A stretch of DNA of 64,000 bases from assembly GCA_029844215.1 (NCBI GenBank), contig CM056730.1:56308924-56372923 (forward strand), written 5' to 3'. The position numbers and the translations under genes were made by a program. Below, piece after piece: positions 32,114 to 44,368 of this stretch. The stretch is from Przewalskia tangutica (Eukaryota; Streptophyta; Magnoliopsida; Solanales; Solanaceae). Numbering within the stretch: the first letter of the stretch is position 1; each line of letters opens with the position of its first letter. Under the pieces are notes generated by a model, which was not told the origin of the DNA, searched no databases, and saw nothing but the letters and a program-made list of their open reading frames with translations.

Positions 32114-32998
32114 TGTTATACCCCGTATTTCCTGAGTATGTACGTAAGGGCGTACGTATAAAAGTTAAGCCTTAAAGATTAGGCATAGGACGAATTTGGG
32201 CACAACTCACAAAACGAATGGTTTTCCGACGAAACGTTTTACAAAACTTGCGAAGGGAAAATTCCGGCTATGTCATTTATATTTTTTTGCGGATTTTTCC
32301 GAGAGATGAAATATTCTGGACCAACGGGAGGGTGACACTTGTCACCCTCAAGTGGACGGCCAAGTGGGGCGGCACCTTGGACGATTGCCATGGTTTTGTG
32401 GCTTAAATCTTGGGTCAATGTTTTGTGAGGGATTTGTGGCTTAACTTGTGCAAATCTCCACCATACACTTGCCTACCACTTGGCTTCATCTTGGCCCTTG
32501 AAAGCCCTATAAATACCCCCCTTGAGTTGATGAGTTCTTCATCCACAAATCAATTTCCAAGTCTCCAAAATCCCTTCCCTCTCCTTATAGTTCTCGTCCA
32601 AAGCCTTCTCCCCCCCCCCCTCTTGAGAAGAGCCTAGCCGAAACACTACCCCCCTTTGGTAGAAAATACTCTCCTAGTATTGTTACTATTCCCAAATACT
32701 TTAGCCTATACCTTGTAGTATTCCAAAAGTCACCTCTTTACTAAAAACCTAGAAATACTACCTTAGCTCCATTAGTCACTAAACAAAACCCTAAGAGAAA
32801 CTTCATAGTTGGTTGAAGTAGAAAGTAGAAGTTGTGTAGAAACTTCTAAGGGTTTCTTGGAGCGGTTTGGAGCTTGCAGATTAGGAGCTAAACCTCGCTC
32901 AGGATCGACTTATATCTTGGATAATATTGGGCTTATCGAGGTAAATAATCTTATCCCTCTATTGTAATTGGAGAATACATATTGTAGAAGTATAGAAA
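32114..32998 (+). repeat. S3 5' LTR, segment 1
   Basis: It starts TGTTATACCCCGTATTTCC. The perfect palindrome is at 32328-32349 and the TATA box at 32508-32515. It is cut after AGAAA (32994-32998), the left TSD of L2. Confidence 0.92.
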
Positions 32999-35900
32999 TG
33001 TCACGACCCGAACCCGGGCCCGTGACTGGTGCCTTACCCCGGGCACCCTAGTGATACAACATCAGAGTAATCAGCGGAATATAAAACAATAACATGGAGT
33101 ATGAAATACTAATCTGAGAAAAATTGCCTTTCGGCATGTATATATGAAAACTTAAATCCGAACAGCATATCCCATATACAACTCGCCACAACAAGATTAC
33201 ATGCACTTATGAATGATATGACAACAACGACGGGACAGGGCCCCGTCATACCCCTGAATGTAAGCACCTACAACAACAGGGGACTACACCAAGATAAGCC
33301 TCCGGAGAAACGGAGCTTCCCAAACGCTGAACTGTGACCCTAAGAGCTAGGATCAACGACTGGTGTACCTCAACCTGCGGCATGAACGCAGCCTCGGGCG
33401 AGGTCCGGACAACAGGTACCAAGTATGTGAAACTGAAAATACTGTAAATGAAATCATAGTAGTCTATATAAAGCAGGAGACATGTATGATAACCAAACTA
33501 CAGTTCACAATAAATAAGCAGTCATGTCAAGTCAGGGACTCACGCCCTCAAAGTCATCACTCAAATATAACTATGGGTCTCACGCCCATAACATCAATCA
33601 TGCCCGTGGAATACCTTCCTCACTGCCGGCAGTCTATGATATAAAAGCACCAAGGAATACACATGAACACGGTGTCCCACTGTGTCATCTTAAAACCGCA
33701 CGGTAAGTACGAAGGCGTAGCCGACTACTAAAACCCACAGTACAAACAAGGTCATAAACTGTATCATGAGATCTGTCTAGACCGTCACATGATCAAAGAT
33801 GGCCACTCGCCCGCAGTATCTAATGTGCGCGTCTAGCCCTGGAACTTCCCGCAGCTCCGCATAGGCCACTCCAATGGCCCGCATGAGGTATTCCCCGCAT
33901 CGAGGGTAGCTACTCCCCGGCATCGTCCTGGACTCGCAGTCCGCATGGCCACATAGACCGCATGACCATAAAGGCCGCACACTAACCTGGAACTCTCGTA
34001 GCTCCGCATAGGCCCCCAGGACCCGCATGAGGTATTCTCGAATCATGGTCCCAGACCGCCTGAGTCTACCCCGCATCGGAGGGCAGCTTAACCCCCGGAA
34101 ACATGTCAAGAGGTGAGTGATGTAATACTAGCATAACGGCTTACCGTTAAACAACATAAGCACAACAAGGGAAACCCCTTTACACAAACATCACAAAATA
34201 CTAACACACGTAGCATCCTAATATGTTTACTTATCAAATCAACAAGAAGGTATTACAAGGCTATCACAAACCAATACAATCAAGTTATTCACACAAGGTA
34301 CTTTCTTCTTTATGTTAATAAGTTCGGGTTTTTATCCCCAAAGTACTTTATACATTAACTCTTTAAAGATCCGTTCCTTTCACAAAAGTCACACAATACC
34401 CGTAGTATAAAAATAGAGTGACTATCTTTTTTTTGTAATTCAAAACACTACTCTTTGTAAAATCAAGTAACAACATTCTTTTCCAAACGTTCAAGTTTGC
34501 CTAATTTCAATTACTCAAGTTTCTCATTTTCGAAAGGTTTTGTAGTTCATAGTATTAATCACTTAATAATATAAATCTCCTTTAAAACAATTTGAGAAAC
34601 ATATACCTTATATGTGAGTAGGTTATTCTTGTTTATAACAATCTTATAACAGCAGCCATGATCTAGGAAATGTAATATCATTTTGTCTCATCTTAGCTTC
34701 TATGCAGATGGAGGTTTCTACTGGTTTTAATAATACTTGATTAGTCAATACATTTCCCTTTATTAGCGCTGATGTGGTTTGTTCGATGCTCATTCTCATT
34801 TCCGAAATCAGTAATACATTATTCTTTTAAAATCAAGTGCTCATTACTCGCGAATGAGGTTTTACAACATTTATAACAAAATGTTACATATCAAGTCAAT
34901 TAGGTTAAGTCTCTTATCTTTCAAGATCAAGTCTCTTAACTTCTACAATAAATAAACCATTATGTTACCTACATAGAGTCATTATAACTAACTTCCCATA
35001 AAGCTATTATAACACCCTATGTTTTGAACCAACCAAACTCTTTTAGCACACGACGCTCACCGCACTACATAGTTTACAAAACATCATGCTAGAAAGGATA
35101 GGAAGAGGTTCACATACCTCGCGACGATTATCGACAATTAGCAATACGCTCCACAGTACTGTACCCCTGCTAGCCTTTTCCACTCTTCAAGTAGAATACG
35201 CTACTCGTAGTACTTCCACCTATAAAGGCCACAAACGTATATTAACTTCTAAACGCACGGTTCCGTATTCTACAGAAAATTCGGCACCTCCCGCAACCGC
35301 CAGAAATCTCCTATTTATCGAGGCGCTACCAAGCCAACCGGGGTTATACATCTAATCCGGACGTGTACATTTCTACTACACCGTAATACCACACAAGTTC
35401 ATCGTAATACACCCATGTAATTCTGATTCGATTCTCTTCTTTATTCAGGCTTAAGTCAAAAGACATTGCCGCAAAGCTATGTTCAGATATATATATAGTA
35501 TACTTCAACTATATAATCATACAACATGTAATTTCCAATTACAACAAGGACAAGAATATTTGCCTCGAGAAGCCCAAAAGTATCCAAGTATAAAGTCGAT
35601 CCTGAGCAACGTTTAGCTCCGACTCCGGGTGCTCCAACCCGCTCCAAACCACCCCTAGAAGTTCTACGCAACTTCTTCTTAATACTCCAACCAACTATGG
35701 AGACTTTCCTTAGGGTTTCAGTTTGAGACACAAAGGACATAAGGTAGTATTTCCTGCTCTACGATAGAGGTATCTTTGGAATACTACAAGGTATATGGCT
35801 AAGGTAATTTGGGTATAGTAACAATACTTTGGAGAGTATTTCTACCAAGAGGGGGGGTGTATTTATACGAGACAACACCACAAGGGGGTGTACCTCGCCA

Positions 35901-36442
35901 ACCCCACTAGGAGGGTACTCGCGAGGGGAGGGTGCTCTCGGCCAAAGGCCTTCTCAAAGGAGAGTGGGGACGAAACCAACAAGGAGGAGGGAGGTTTTCA
36001 AGACTTGGAAATTATGGAATGGATGAAGAAGTCTTCAAAGGGGGATGGGTATTTATAGGGAAATCAAGGGCCATGATCTAGCCAAGTGGGGGGCAAGATG
36101 TGCCCAAGTGCCCCCTAGTCCCTACTCCTTAAAACCCTCACAAATATCTACCAACAACTTGCCCATCCAATCGGCCCTAAAGCCGCCCCTTAAGTCCACC
36201 AATGAGAGGGTGCCAAGTGTTGCCCTCTCGTTGGTCCAAAACATTTCGTCTCTCGGAAAAATCCGCAAAAATACTAAATGACATAGCCGTAATTTTCCCT
36301 TCGCAAAGTTTGTAAAACGTTTCGTCGAAAAACGACTCTAACCGGGTGTTGTGCACAAAAATCGAACCTACGCCTAACTTTAAAGCCTAAACTTTTCTAC
36401 GTACATCCTTACATACATACTCTGGAAATACGGGGTATAACA
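32999..36442 (-). repeat. L2 3' LTR (3,444 bp, minus strand)
   Basis: It is nearly identical to 39069-42557 over long stretches (for example 33470-35000). Differences are concentrated near its ends and at CAG/CTG or GTAC sites. TATAAATA is at 36050-36057 (minus) and the donor-like site at 35117. Confidence 0.92.
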
Positions 36443-36477
36443 TTCTCCCCTCCTTAGAAACATTCGTCCCGAATGTT
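36443..36477 (-). promoter_or_regulatory. L2 polypurine tract and inverted repeat (minus)
   Basis: TTCTCCCCTCCTTAG is followed by AACATTCG (36459-36466) and CGAATGTT (36470-36477). Confidence 0.84.
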
Positions 36478-36789
36478 CCTTCTAAGTCTCAAAAAAAAAC
36501 ATGCGCCAGTATAGTCTTCACTGCTATACTTACGAAAACAATCCTGCCACACCTGGCCACAGAAACACCTGCGCAAAAACATACATCCAAGTCCACGAGG
36601 AATCACCTCTAGCGACACAAAAGCCCTTACCCGAGGTCTAAAATGTACTTCTTTCGCACCTTCTCCTTACAAAAGAAATGATCACATCTATGCTCGTAAT
36701 ACATGCTCGCTCCTTCCCTTACGCGTCGTACTCTTCTCGCACACTCGAACTCTTTCTTACCATATCTCTGTTACTGATTCAGTTTCCAA

Positions 36790-37330
36790 ATCTCTGGGTT
36801 ACTATCTCTAACTTAGTCATCATTAACTGAGAATACTCTGGATGGATCTCCGATACTCTTCCGAACATAGCAACACGAAAGACCGGACATACTGTCTCCT
36901 AAGTTGGACGACAAATGCTAACATATAGGCAACCTGGCCTATTTCCTCACATGATCTGAAAGGCCCAAGGTAACTCGGGCTAAGTTTCTTCTGTTTTCCG
37001 AATCTCATCACACCCTTCCGGGGTGGTACCTTCAAGAAGATCCTCCGTCAACCTGAAATACAGCGTCGTCGCCGATTATCGGCACGACTTCTGTTGATTC
37101 TGAGCTGTCGATAACCTCTCCTGGATAGGCTTCACCCTATCCCCATCCTGCCAAAACAAGTATGAACCCACTATCTGAACTTTGCCAATATCGAACCAAT
37201 CGACCGGCAACTTGCACTTCCGCCCCTACGAGGCTTCGTAAGGCGATATCCGAATACTGAAATGGTAGTTTATAAAAACACTCCCTCAACAGGAGGCAAC
37301 AATCCTCACAGCTACCCCTGAAATCCCAAC
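36790..37330 (-). pseudogene. L2 integrase C-terminal remnant
   Basis: The minus strand at 36823-37035 reads VPPRKGVMRFGKQKKLSPSYLGPF then CEEIGQVAYMLAFVVQLRRQY, a relative of SPMKGVMRFGKKGKLSPRFIGPY of S3. At 37190-37260 a GRKCKLPVDWFD-type stretch is readable. No catalytic core precedes it. The same remnant in the same place in L1 shows the deletion of pol predates both copies. Confidence 0.78.
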
Positions 37331-38140
37331 ACTGGCCCGAGGGCGAATGCGATTCTGAGACTCACCTGAGTTCCTAACCCTGCCTGGTAAAACTTCCAGA
37401 AAAAGAAACAGTGTACCAGGATCCACTGTCATCATAAGCGGTAGGCACCTCGTGCAACCTTACAACCTTCTTGATATAACATCTCGCATAACCTCTCGCG
37501 AGTAAATACCCTAATCAAGGACAAGATGGTGACCTCATCGGCCCGATCATCGTCACAAGATCCACGAACTCAGACGCGGTTAACTAATCTTGGGCCTAAC
37601 ACCTCGTGACCCTACCAAGTGACCACCACAAACTGACCCCACCATAAAACAGGTCGCGGGTTGACCCGCGGCATGGCCTCAACCCGACCCACCCTCGCAT
37701 AAAAAACTTGCTCCCCGATCCGGAACAATCTTACTAATCACGTTACGAAAACCTAGCGGTCTTCTTAGCTCAACTACCCTCTTTCATTTTCCCACAACTC
37801 AGGACTTATCACACAAACATATCTCACGTGCACTATGCACCCGATAAAGGTCAAACATAAAATACCTCTTTACTCGAGATGGCCTTACCTCTAATGTCTC
37901 TACGTATAAGACTCTAAGGTTCACACTTCCTCTATCCCTCAAATCTTACTCGGTTAACTAACCATGATATCTAATCACAATTTCCACTTATGTTATCTGA
38001 ACATAATACTTAAGATATACTCATCTTACACGTACTAATCTCTGTAGGTTAAGGATATACCAGATCAACCGCTTCACTCCCTAAGTCGTTTAATCAAACA
38101 CGCCTGTAGAGCATAGCTAGGGAAGATGACGAACTACCCA
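37331..38140 (-). other. L2 internal noncoding region
   Basis: It replaces protease, RT, RNase H and most of integrase. It includes the conserved GCGGGT/ACCCGC inverted repeat near 37657-37672 shared with L1. No domain is visible in six frames. Confidence 0.6.
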
Positions 38141-38149
38141 CCGATCTCG

Positions 38150-38873
38150 GCGTGAGTCCTCCTACTTGCATCCTCCTACTAGGACATCCTTTCGACACAT
38201 GGCCACGACGGCCGCAGTAAGACAAGTACCAACAAAGACGACATTCCCGATGATGCTCATCATATTGTGAACACCGGGAAAATCGATCCGTCTGGGCCGA
38301 ACCTACGTGTATGTGAACCTAAGCTCGAGCTCGACCAACTCCTCGATACCCCGAACGCCCCGAACCCCGTGGAGGACCTCTCAGACCGGGTGGATGTGCA
38401 TATCTAAAGCTTTGGTGAGGTGATTCACCTCGAAAGCTACCAAAGGACTTCTTTGCTCGTCCTCTCCTGCTGCCTCGTTAACCTGCCGATCTCTACGTTT
38501 CTTGGCTCGCACATAAGCCCGCATACGTGCCATGCTCAAGCCTAACCAAGAATTACTCTTGCACAACCTCTCTTAGATAGTCATCAAGACTCGCAGTACA
38601 TTGGTATACTCTCTGGTAGCCAAATCCATAGCTAGTAACAGGGTCGCCTCTTTGCAATCTATATTCTCTATCCCCGGTCGTGGAACTGAAGGTTCATATA
38701 TCATGGTCGCGGTAGGAACTGCTGCCGCTGTGCTAAACTCGCTGGGTGACGAGCGTAACTCCTCGAATGAAACACCACCCCGTGATGATTGGGCTGTGCC
38801 TCAGAACCTCTCGTGCTCAACTCGCAGCCTCCTACCGCTTGCCCTTCAGGCCGGTTGCCTTTACGCGAGGCAT
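38150..38873 (-). pseudogene. gag: L2 gag remnant with half zinc knuckle
   Basis: The start at 38873 gives MPRVKATGLKGKR then a stop. Downstream, 38381-38566 reads MARMRAYVRAKKRRDRQVNEAAGEDEQRS, which lines up with the end of the Gag core in S3 (DITRMQAHALGCEERRDCR). At about 38190-38225 a YCGRRGHVSKGC half-knuckle follows. The FLPPQMR/EFDSLARY core is missing, as in B. Probably non-functional. Confidence 0.72.
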
Positions 38874-38981
38874 AGCGGTAAGGGAAAGAAATACGTTAGA
38901 GGTCCAACTTATAACAGCCTCTAAGACACGATCTCAGAGTGAGAAGAATGGAAACCAATCCTAAATATCCTATAGCCTCTC

Positions 38982-39012
38982 GATTATTGGTGGTGCACAA
39001 CACACCGATAAT
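38982..39012 (-). other. L2 leader hairpin with GTGCAC loop (minus)
   Basis: The arms GATTATTGGTG and CACACCGATAAT enclose GTGCACAA. Two bases of one arm are lost compared with S2. Confidence 0.6.
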
Positions 39013-39053
39013 AAAGACTTATCGATACGTCAGACACCTTCCGAGGATTAATC

Positions 39054-39064
39054 GCTCGATACCA
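39054..39064 (-). other. L2 primer-binding site (initiator tRNA-Met)
   Basis: GCTCGATACCA on the plus strand is the tRNA-Met site with the CTG reduced to CG. The LTR begins at 39069. Confidence 0.82.
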
Positions 39065-39068
39065 CTTT

Positions 39069-42000
39069 TGTCACGACCGAACCGCCCGTGGATCGTGCCT
39101 TACCGGGCACCCTAGTGATACAACATCGAGTAATCGGAATATAAAACAATAACATGGAGTATGAAATACTAATCGAGAAAAATTGCCTTTCGCATGTATA
39201 CATGAAAACTTAAATCCAATGAGCTACATCCCATATACAACTCGCCCACAACAAGATTACATGCACTCTATGAATGATATGACAACAACGACGGACAGGG
39301 CCCCGTCATACCCCTGAATGTAAGCACCTACAACAACAGGGGACTACACCAAGATAAGCCTCCGGAGAAACGGAGCTTCCCAAACGCTGAACTGTGACCC
39401 TAAGAGCTAGGATCAACGACTGGTGTACCTCAACTCGCAGATGAACGCACTCAAGGAGGTCGATAACAGTACCAAGTATGTGAAACTGAAAATACTGTAA
39501 ATGAAATCATAGTAGTCTATATAAAGCAGGAGACATGTATGATAACCAAACTACAGTTCACAATAAATAAGCAGTCATGTCAAGTCAGGGACTCACGCCC
39601 TCAAAGTCATCACTCAAATATAACTATGGGTCTCACGCCCATAACATCAATCATGCCCGTGGAATACCTTCCTCACTGCCGGCAGTCTATGATATAAAAG
39701 CACCAAGGAATACACATGAACACCAGGTCCCACCTGTGTCATCCTAAAACCGTACGGGGTAAGTACGAAGGCGTAGCCGACTACTAAAACCCACAGTACA
39801 AACAAGGTCATAAACTGTATCATGAGATCTGTCTAGACCGTCACATGATCAAAGCTGGCCACTCGCCCGCAGTATCTAATGTGCGCGTCTAGCCCTGGAA
39901 CTTCCCGCAGCTCCGCATAGGCCACTCCAATGGCCCGCATGAGGTATTCCCCGCATCGAGGGTAGCTACTCCCCGGCATCGTCCTGGACTCGCAGTCCGC
40001 ATGGCCACATAGACCGCATGACCATAAAGGCCGCACACTAACCTGGAACTCTCGTAGCTCCGCATAGGCCCCCAGGACCCGCATGAGGTATTCTCGAATC
40101 ATGGTCCCAGACCGCCTGAGTCTACCCCGCATCGGAGGGCAGCTTAACCCCCGGAAACATGTCAAGAGGTGAGTGATGTAATACTAGCATAACGGCTTAC
40201 CGTTAAACAACATAAGCACAACAAGGGAAACCCCTTTACACAAACATCACAAAATACTAACACACGTAGCATCCTAATATGTTTACATATCAAATCAACA
40301 AGAAGGTATTACAAGGCTATCACAAACCAATACAATCAAGTTATTCACACAAGGTATTTTCTTCTTTATGTTAATAAGTTCGGGTTTTTATCCCCAAAGT
40401 ACTTTATACCTTAACTCTTTAAAGATCCGTTCCTTTCACAAAAGTCACACAATACCCGTAGTATAAAAATAGAGTAACTATCTTTTTTTGTAATTCAAAA
40501 CACTACTCTTTGTAAAATCAAGTAACAACATTCTTTTCCAAACGTTCAAGTTTGCCTAATTTCAATTACTCAAGTTTCTCATTTTCGAAAGGTTTTGTAG
40601 TTCATAGTATTAATCACTTAATAATATAAATCTCCTTTAAAACAATTTGAGAAACATATACCTTATATGTGAGTAGGTTATTCTTGTTTATAACAATCTT
40701 ATAACAGCAGCCATGATCTAGGAAATGTAATATGATTGTGTCTCATCTTAGCTTCATGCAGATGGAGGTTTCTACTGGTTTTAATAATACTTGATTAGTC
40801 AATACATTTCCCTTTATTAGCGCTGTTGTGGTTTGTTCGATGCTCATTCTCATTTCCGAAATCAGTAATACATTATTCTTTTAAAATCAAGTGCTCATTA
40901 CTCGCGAATGAGGTTTTACAACATTTATAACAAAATGTTACATATCAAGTCAATTAGGTTAAGTCTCTTATCTTTCAAGATCAAGTCTCTTAACTTCTAC
41001 AATAAATAAACCATTTTGTTACCTACATAGAGTCGTTATAACTAACTTCCCATAAAGCTATTATAACACCCTATGTTTTGAACCAACCAAACTCTTTTAG
41101 CACATGTACGTCTACCGTACTACATAGTTTACAAAACATCATGCTAGAAAGGATAGGAAGAGGTTCACATACCTCGCGACGATTATCGACAATTAGCAAT
41201 ACGCTCCACAGTACTGTACCCCTGCTAGCCTTTTCCACTCTTCAAGTAGAATACGCTACTCGTAGTACTTCCACCTATAAAGGCCACAAACGTCTATTAA
41301 CTTCTAAACGCACGGTTCCGTATTCTACAGAAAATTCGGCAGCACCTCCCCCCCCCGCAACCGCGTAAATCTCCTCCTCTATCGAGGCCGGCTACCAAGC
41401 CAACCAGGGGGGGGGTTATACATCTAATCCGGACGTGTACATTTCTACTACACCGTAATACCACACAAGTCTACTGTAATACAGTCCTATGTAATTACAG
41501 TTCAGTTCTCTTCTTTATTCAGGCTTAAGTCAAAAGACATTGCCGCAAAGCTATGTTCAGATCTATATATAAGTATACTTCAACTATATAATCATACAAC
41601 ATGTAATTTCCAATTACAACAAGGGGACAAGAATATTTACCTCGATAAGCCCAAAATTATCCAAGTATAAAGTCGATCTTGAGCAACGTTTAGCTCCTAC
41701 TCCGGGTGCTCCAACCCGCTCCAAACAACCCCTAGAAGTTCTACGAAACTTCTTCTTAATACTCCAACCAACTATGGAGACTTTCCTTAGGGTTTCAGTT
41801 TGAGACAAAAAGGACATAAGGTAGTATTTTCGGGCTCTACGTATAGAGGTATCTTTGGAATACTACAAGGTATACGGCTAAGGTAATTTGGGTATAGTAA
41901 CAATACTTTGGAGAGTATTTCTACCAAGAGGGGGGTGTATTTATACGAGACAACACCACAAAGGGGGGGTGTGTACCCCTCGGCCAACCCCACTAGGAGG

Positions 42001-42557
42001 GGGGGTACTCTCGGCCAAGGGGGGAGGGGGTGCTCTCGGCCAAAGGCCTTCTCAAAGGGAGAGGGGGGGGGACGAAACCAACAAGGAGGGAGGGAGGTTT
42101 TCAAGACTTGGAAATTATGGAATGGATGAAGAAGTCTTCAAAGGGGGAGGGGTATTTATAGGGAAATCAAGGGCCATGATCTAGCCAAGTGGGGGGCAAG
42201 TGGAGGGCCAAGATGTGCCCAAGTTCCCCCTAGTCCCTACTCCTTAAAACCCTCACAAATATCTACCAACAGCTTGCCCATCCAATCGGCCCTAAAGCCG
42301 CCCCTTAAGTCCACCAATGAGAGGGTGCCAAGTGTTGCCCTCTCGTTGGTCCAAAACATTTCGTCTCTCGGAAAAATCCGCAAAAATACTAAATGACATA
42401 GCCGTAATTTTCCCTTCGCAAAGTTTGTAAAACGTTTCGTCGAAAAACGACTCTAACCGGGTGTTGTGCACAAAAATCGAACCTACGCCTAACTTTAAAG
42501 CCCAAACTTTTCTACGTACATCCTTACGTACATACTCTGGAAATACGGGGTATAACA
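39069..42557 (-). repeat. L2 5' LTR (3,489 bp, minus strand)
   Basis: Partner of 32999-36442. Its first 400 bp carry CAG/CTG losses (CATCGAGTAATCGG against CATCAGAGTAATCAGCGG); the rest is clean. TATAAATA is at 42153-42160 (minus). Long G-runs at 41930-42075 make a G-quadruplex-prone stretch just downstream of the promoter. Confidence 0.92.
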
Positions 42558-42562
42558 AGAAA

Positions 42563-44161
42563 TAAGTATAAAACACATAGAAGGATATTAAAAAAGAGAA
42601 TTGAACTATAGTCACATCAGAAGAATTAATGAAGATTGAACTGTACTTACTTAGGACTGTATTTACAGTAGACTTGTATAGTTTACCGGGTAGGGAAGTG
42701 CTGCCCGATTTTCCGTAGAATAGAGAACCCTCTGCTTAGATTATCCTACAGAGTAGTCTAGACGTTGATAGACGTATTTGACTATTATAGGTTGATACTC
42801 TGCGCGCGACATATTTGACTTGGCAGGTGGATTTCGCCGAGAAGGTATGTGATTCTTCCTATACTCTTGAGCATGATATTTTAAAATATATATATAGTAC
42901 GGTAGACGTACGTGTGTTAACTGAACGTAGTTTTACTGCAATGTCTTTTGACTTAAGCCTGAATAATAAGAACCTTGAAGTCTTTCAAAAGAATACTTGG
43001 TTTTTAAACAAAAAGCTTAAGAGTTATACTAGCTTTATGGGAAGTTAGGTATAACGACTTAAGAAAGATAAAAGGAACTGTTTACTTATTTGTTTTTTTA
43101 AAAAAGCCTTGTATTGATTTCTGTAAAGTGTAGTAAGATTGTTTGATAAATAGACATATTATGATGCTACGTGTGTTAGTGTCTTGTAACGTTTGTGTAA
43201 AGGGGGTACCCTTGTTGTGCTTACGTTGTTAAACGTTAAGACCGTTGTACTGTTATTATATCACATACCCCCTTGACTTGTTATACCGAGGGCTTGCCAC
43301 CCTTGATGCGGGTCTATACGGCCTATGCGGTCCATGTGACTATGCGGAGCTGCGGGAGTTCCAGGATTGATCATTCCGGGTGTATTATCCCGATGCGAGG
43401 AGTGCCTTATGCGGTCTGTGTGACTATGCGGTCTATGTGACTATGCGGACTGCGGGAGTCCAGGAGGGTACCGGGGTTAGCTACCCCCGATGCGGGTCTA
43501 TACGACCTATGCGGGTCTATGTGTGACCTATGCGGGCTGCGGGAAGTCCAGGATTAGGCACGCATAATGATACTATGGGCGATTGGCCTTGCTTCGATCA
43601 TTATCAGCCTAGAAAAGACCAGTTACAGTATATCTATTTTGCTCTTGTTTATGTTGTGACACTATATGCAGTTTAACTGATTGTATTTACAAATGGTTTT
43701 AGACACTTGATTTCATTTCAGTACTTTATAGTTTCACATACTTAGTACATGTTGTACTGACCTCCTTCGGGGGGGTGCGTTCATGCCGCAGGTAAGGGAA
43801 AGCAGGTGCTAGATCCACATCCTTAGGATCTCTACTTTGGTGTCAGGAGCTCCATCTTCTCCGGAGGCTCGACTTTTGGTATGGTTCTCCCTGTGTTGTA
43901 GATATATGTACATTCAGGGTATCGCGGGGCCCTGTCCCGCCATAGTTGTCTACTTCCTTAGAGGTCTGTAGTCCTATTGTACAGTTGGGATGTAACTGCC
44001 AAACTTTGATATATATATATGCCGAAAGGCGACGCTTTCTCAGATAAACTGTTTTCTTTTCATATTGTTTCCTGTCTTGCTTTTATTTTCCGCTGATTAC
44101 TCTAATGTATGACTACTTGGGTGCCCGGGTAAGGCACGACCACGCCCGAACGGTCGTGACA
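42563..44161 (+). repeat. S3 5' LTR, segment 2
   Basis: It continues from 32998, with the donor-like site at 42845, ATGCGG block at 43300-43560 and GC hairpin at 43921-43943 (one stem base changed). It ends CGGTCGTGACA. Confidence 0.92.
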
Positions 44162-44165
44162 AAAG

Positions 44166-44176
44166 TGGTATCGAGC
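44166..44176 (+). other. S3 primer-binding site (initiator tRNA-Met)
   Basis: TGGTATCGAGC, with the same missing A as in S1, lies four bases after the LTR end. Confidence 0.85.
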
Positions 44177-44222
44177 AGTTAATCCTCGGAAAGTGTCTAC
44201 AGACCGTATCTAGTAGAGTCTT

Positions 44223-44256
44223 GATTATCGATGTGTTGTGCACCACACCTATAATC
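44223..44256 (+). other. S3 leader hairpin with GTGCAC loop
   Basis: GATTATCGATGTG (44223-44235), loop TTGTGCAC, CACACCTATAATC (44244-44256); 11 of 13 positions pair. Confidence 0.68.
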
Positions 44257-44349
44257 AGGAGGCTATAGGATATTTAGGATTGGTTTCCATTCTTCTCACT
44301 CTGAGATCGTGCCTTAGAGCTGTGTTATAAGTTGGACCCCTCTAACATA

Positions 44350-44368
44350 TTCCTTTTCTGTAACAGTT
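44350..44368 (+). other. Splice-acceptor-like site just before S3 gag
   Basis: The pyrimidine-rich TTCCTTTTCTGTAACAG ends two bases before the gag ATG (44369). Element B has GTTACAG/TTATG in the same place (29301-29312). In S1, S2 and L2 the CAG is altered (TGATTATG, TGCTTATG, CCGCTATG), consistent with the CAG problem; E has no AG here. Confidence 0.45.

Larger units (their letters stand above)
32999..42557 (-). mobile_element. L2: complete reversed family L element inside the S3 5' LTR
   Basis: It runs from TGTCACGACC (32999) to GGGTATAACA (42557) with TSD AGAAA (32994-32998, 42558-42562). The intact site is seen at about 50010-50020 in the S3 3' LTR. The LTRs are 3.44 and 3.49 kb but the internal region is only 2.6 kb: a shortened gag, noncoding sequence and an integrase scrap. 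This is the most recent insertion visible in the stack. Confidence 0.93.

Noticed and set aside
33777..34109. 110-codon frame also present at 39833-40165
   Set aside because: The two are LTR copies of L2, so identity only reflects the pair. The frame runs through the ATGCGG block antisense to element transcription and is not kept in L1.
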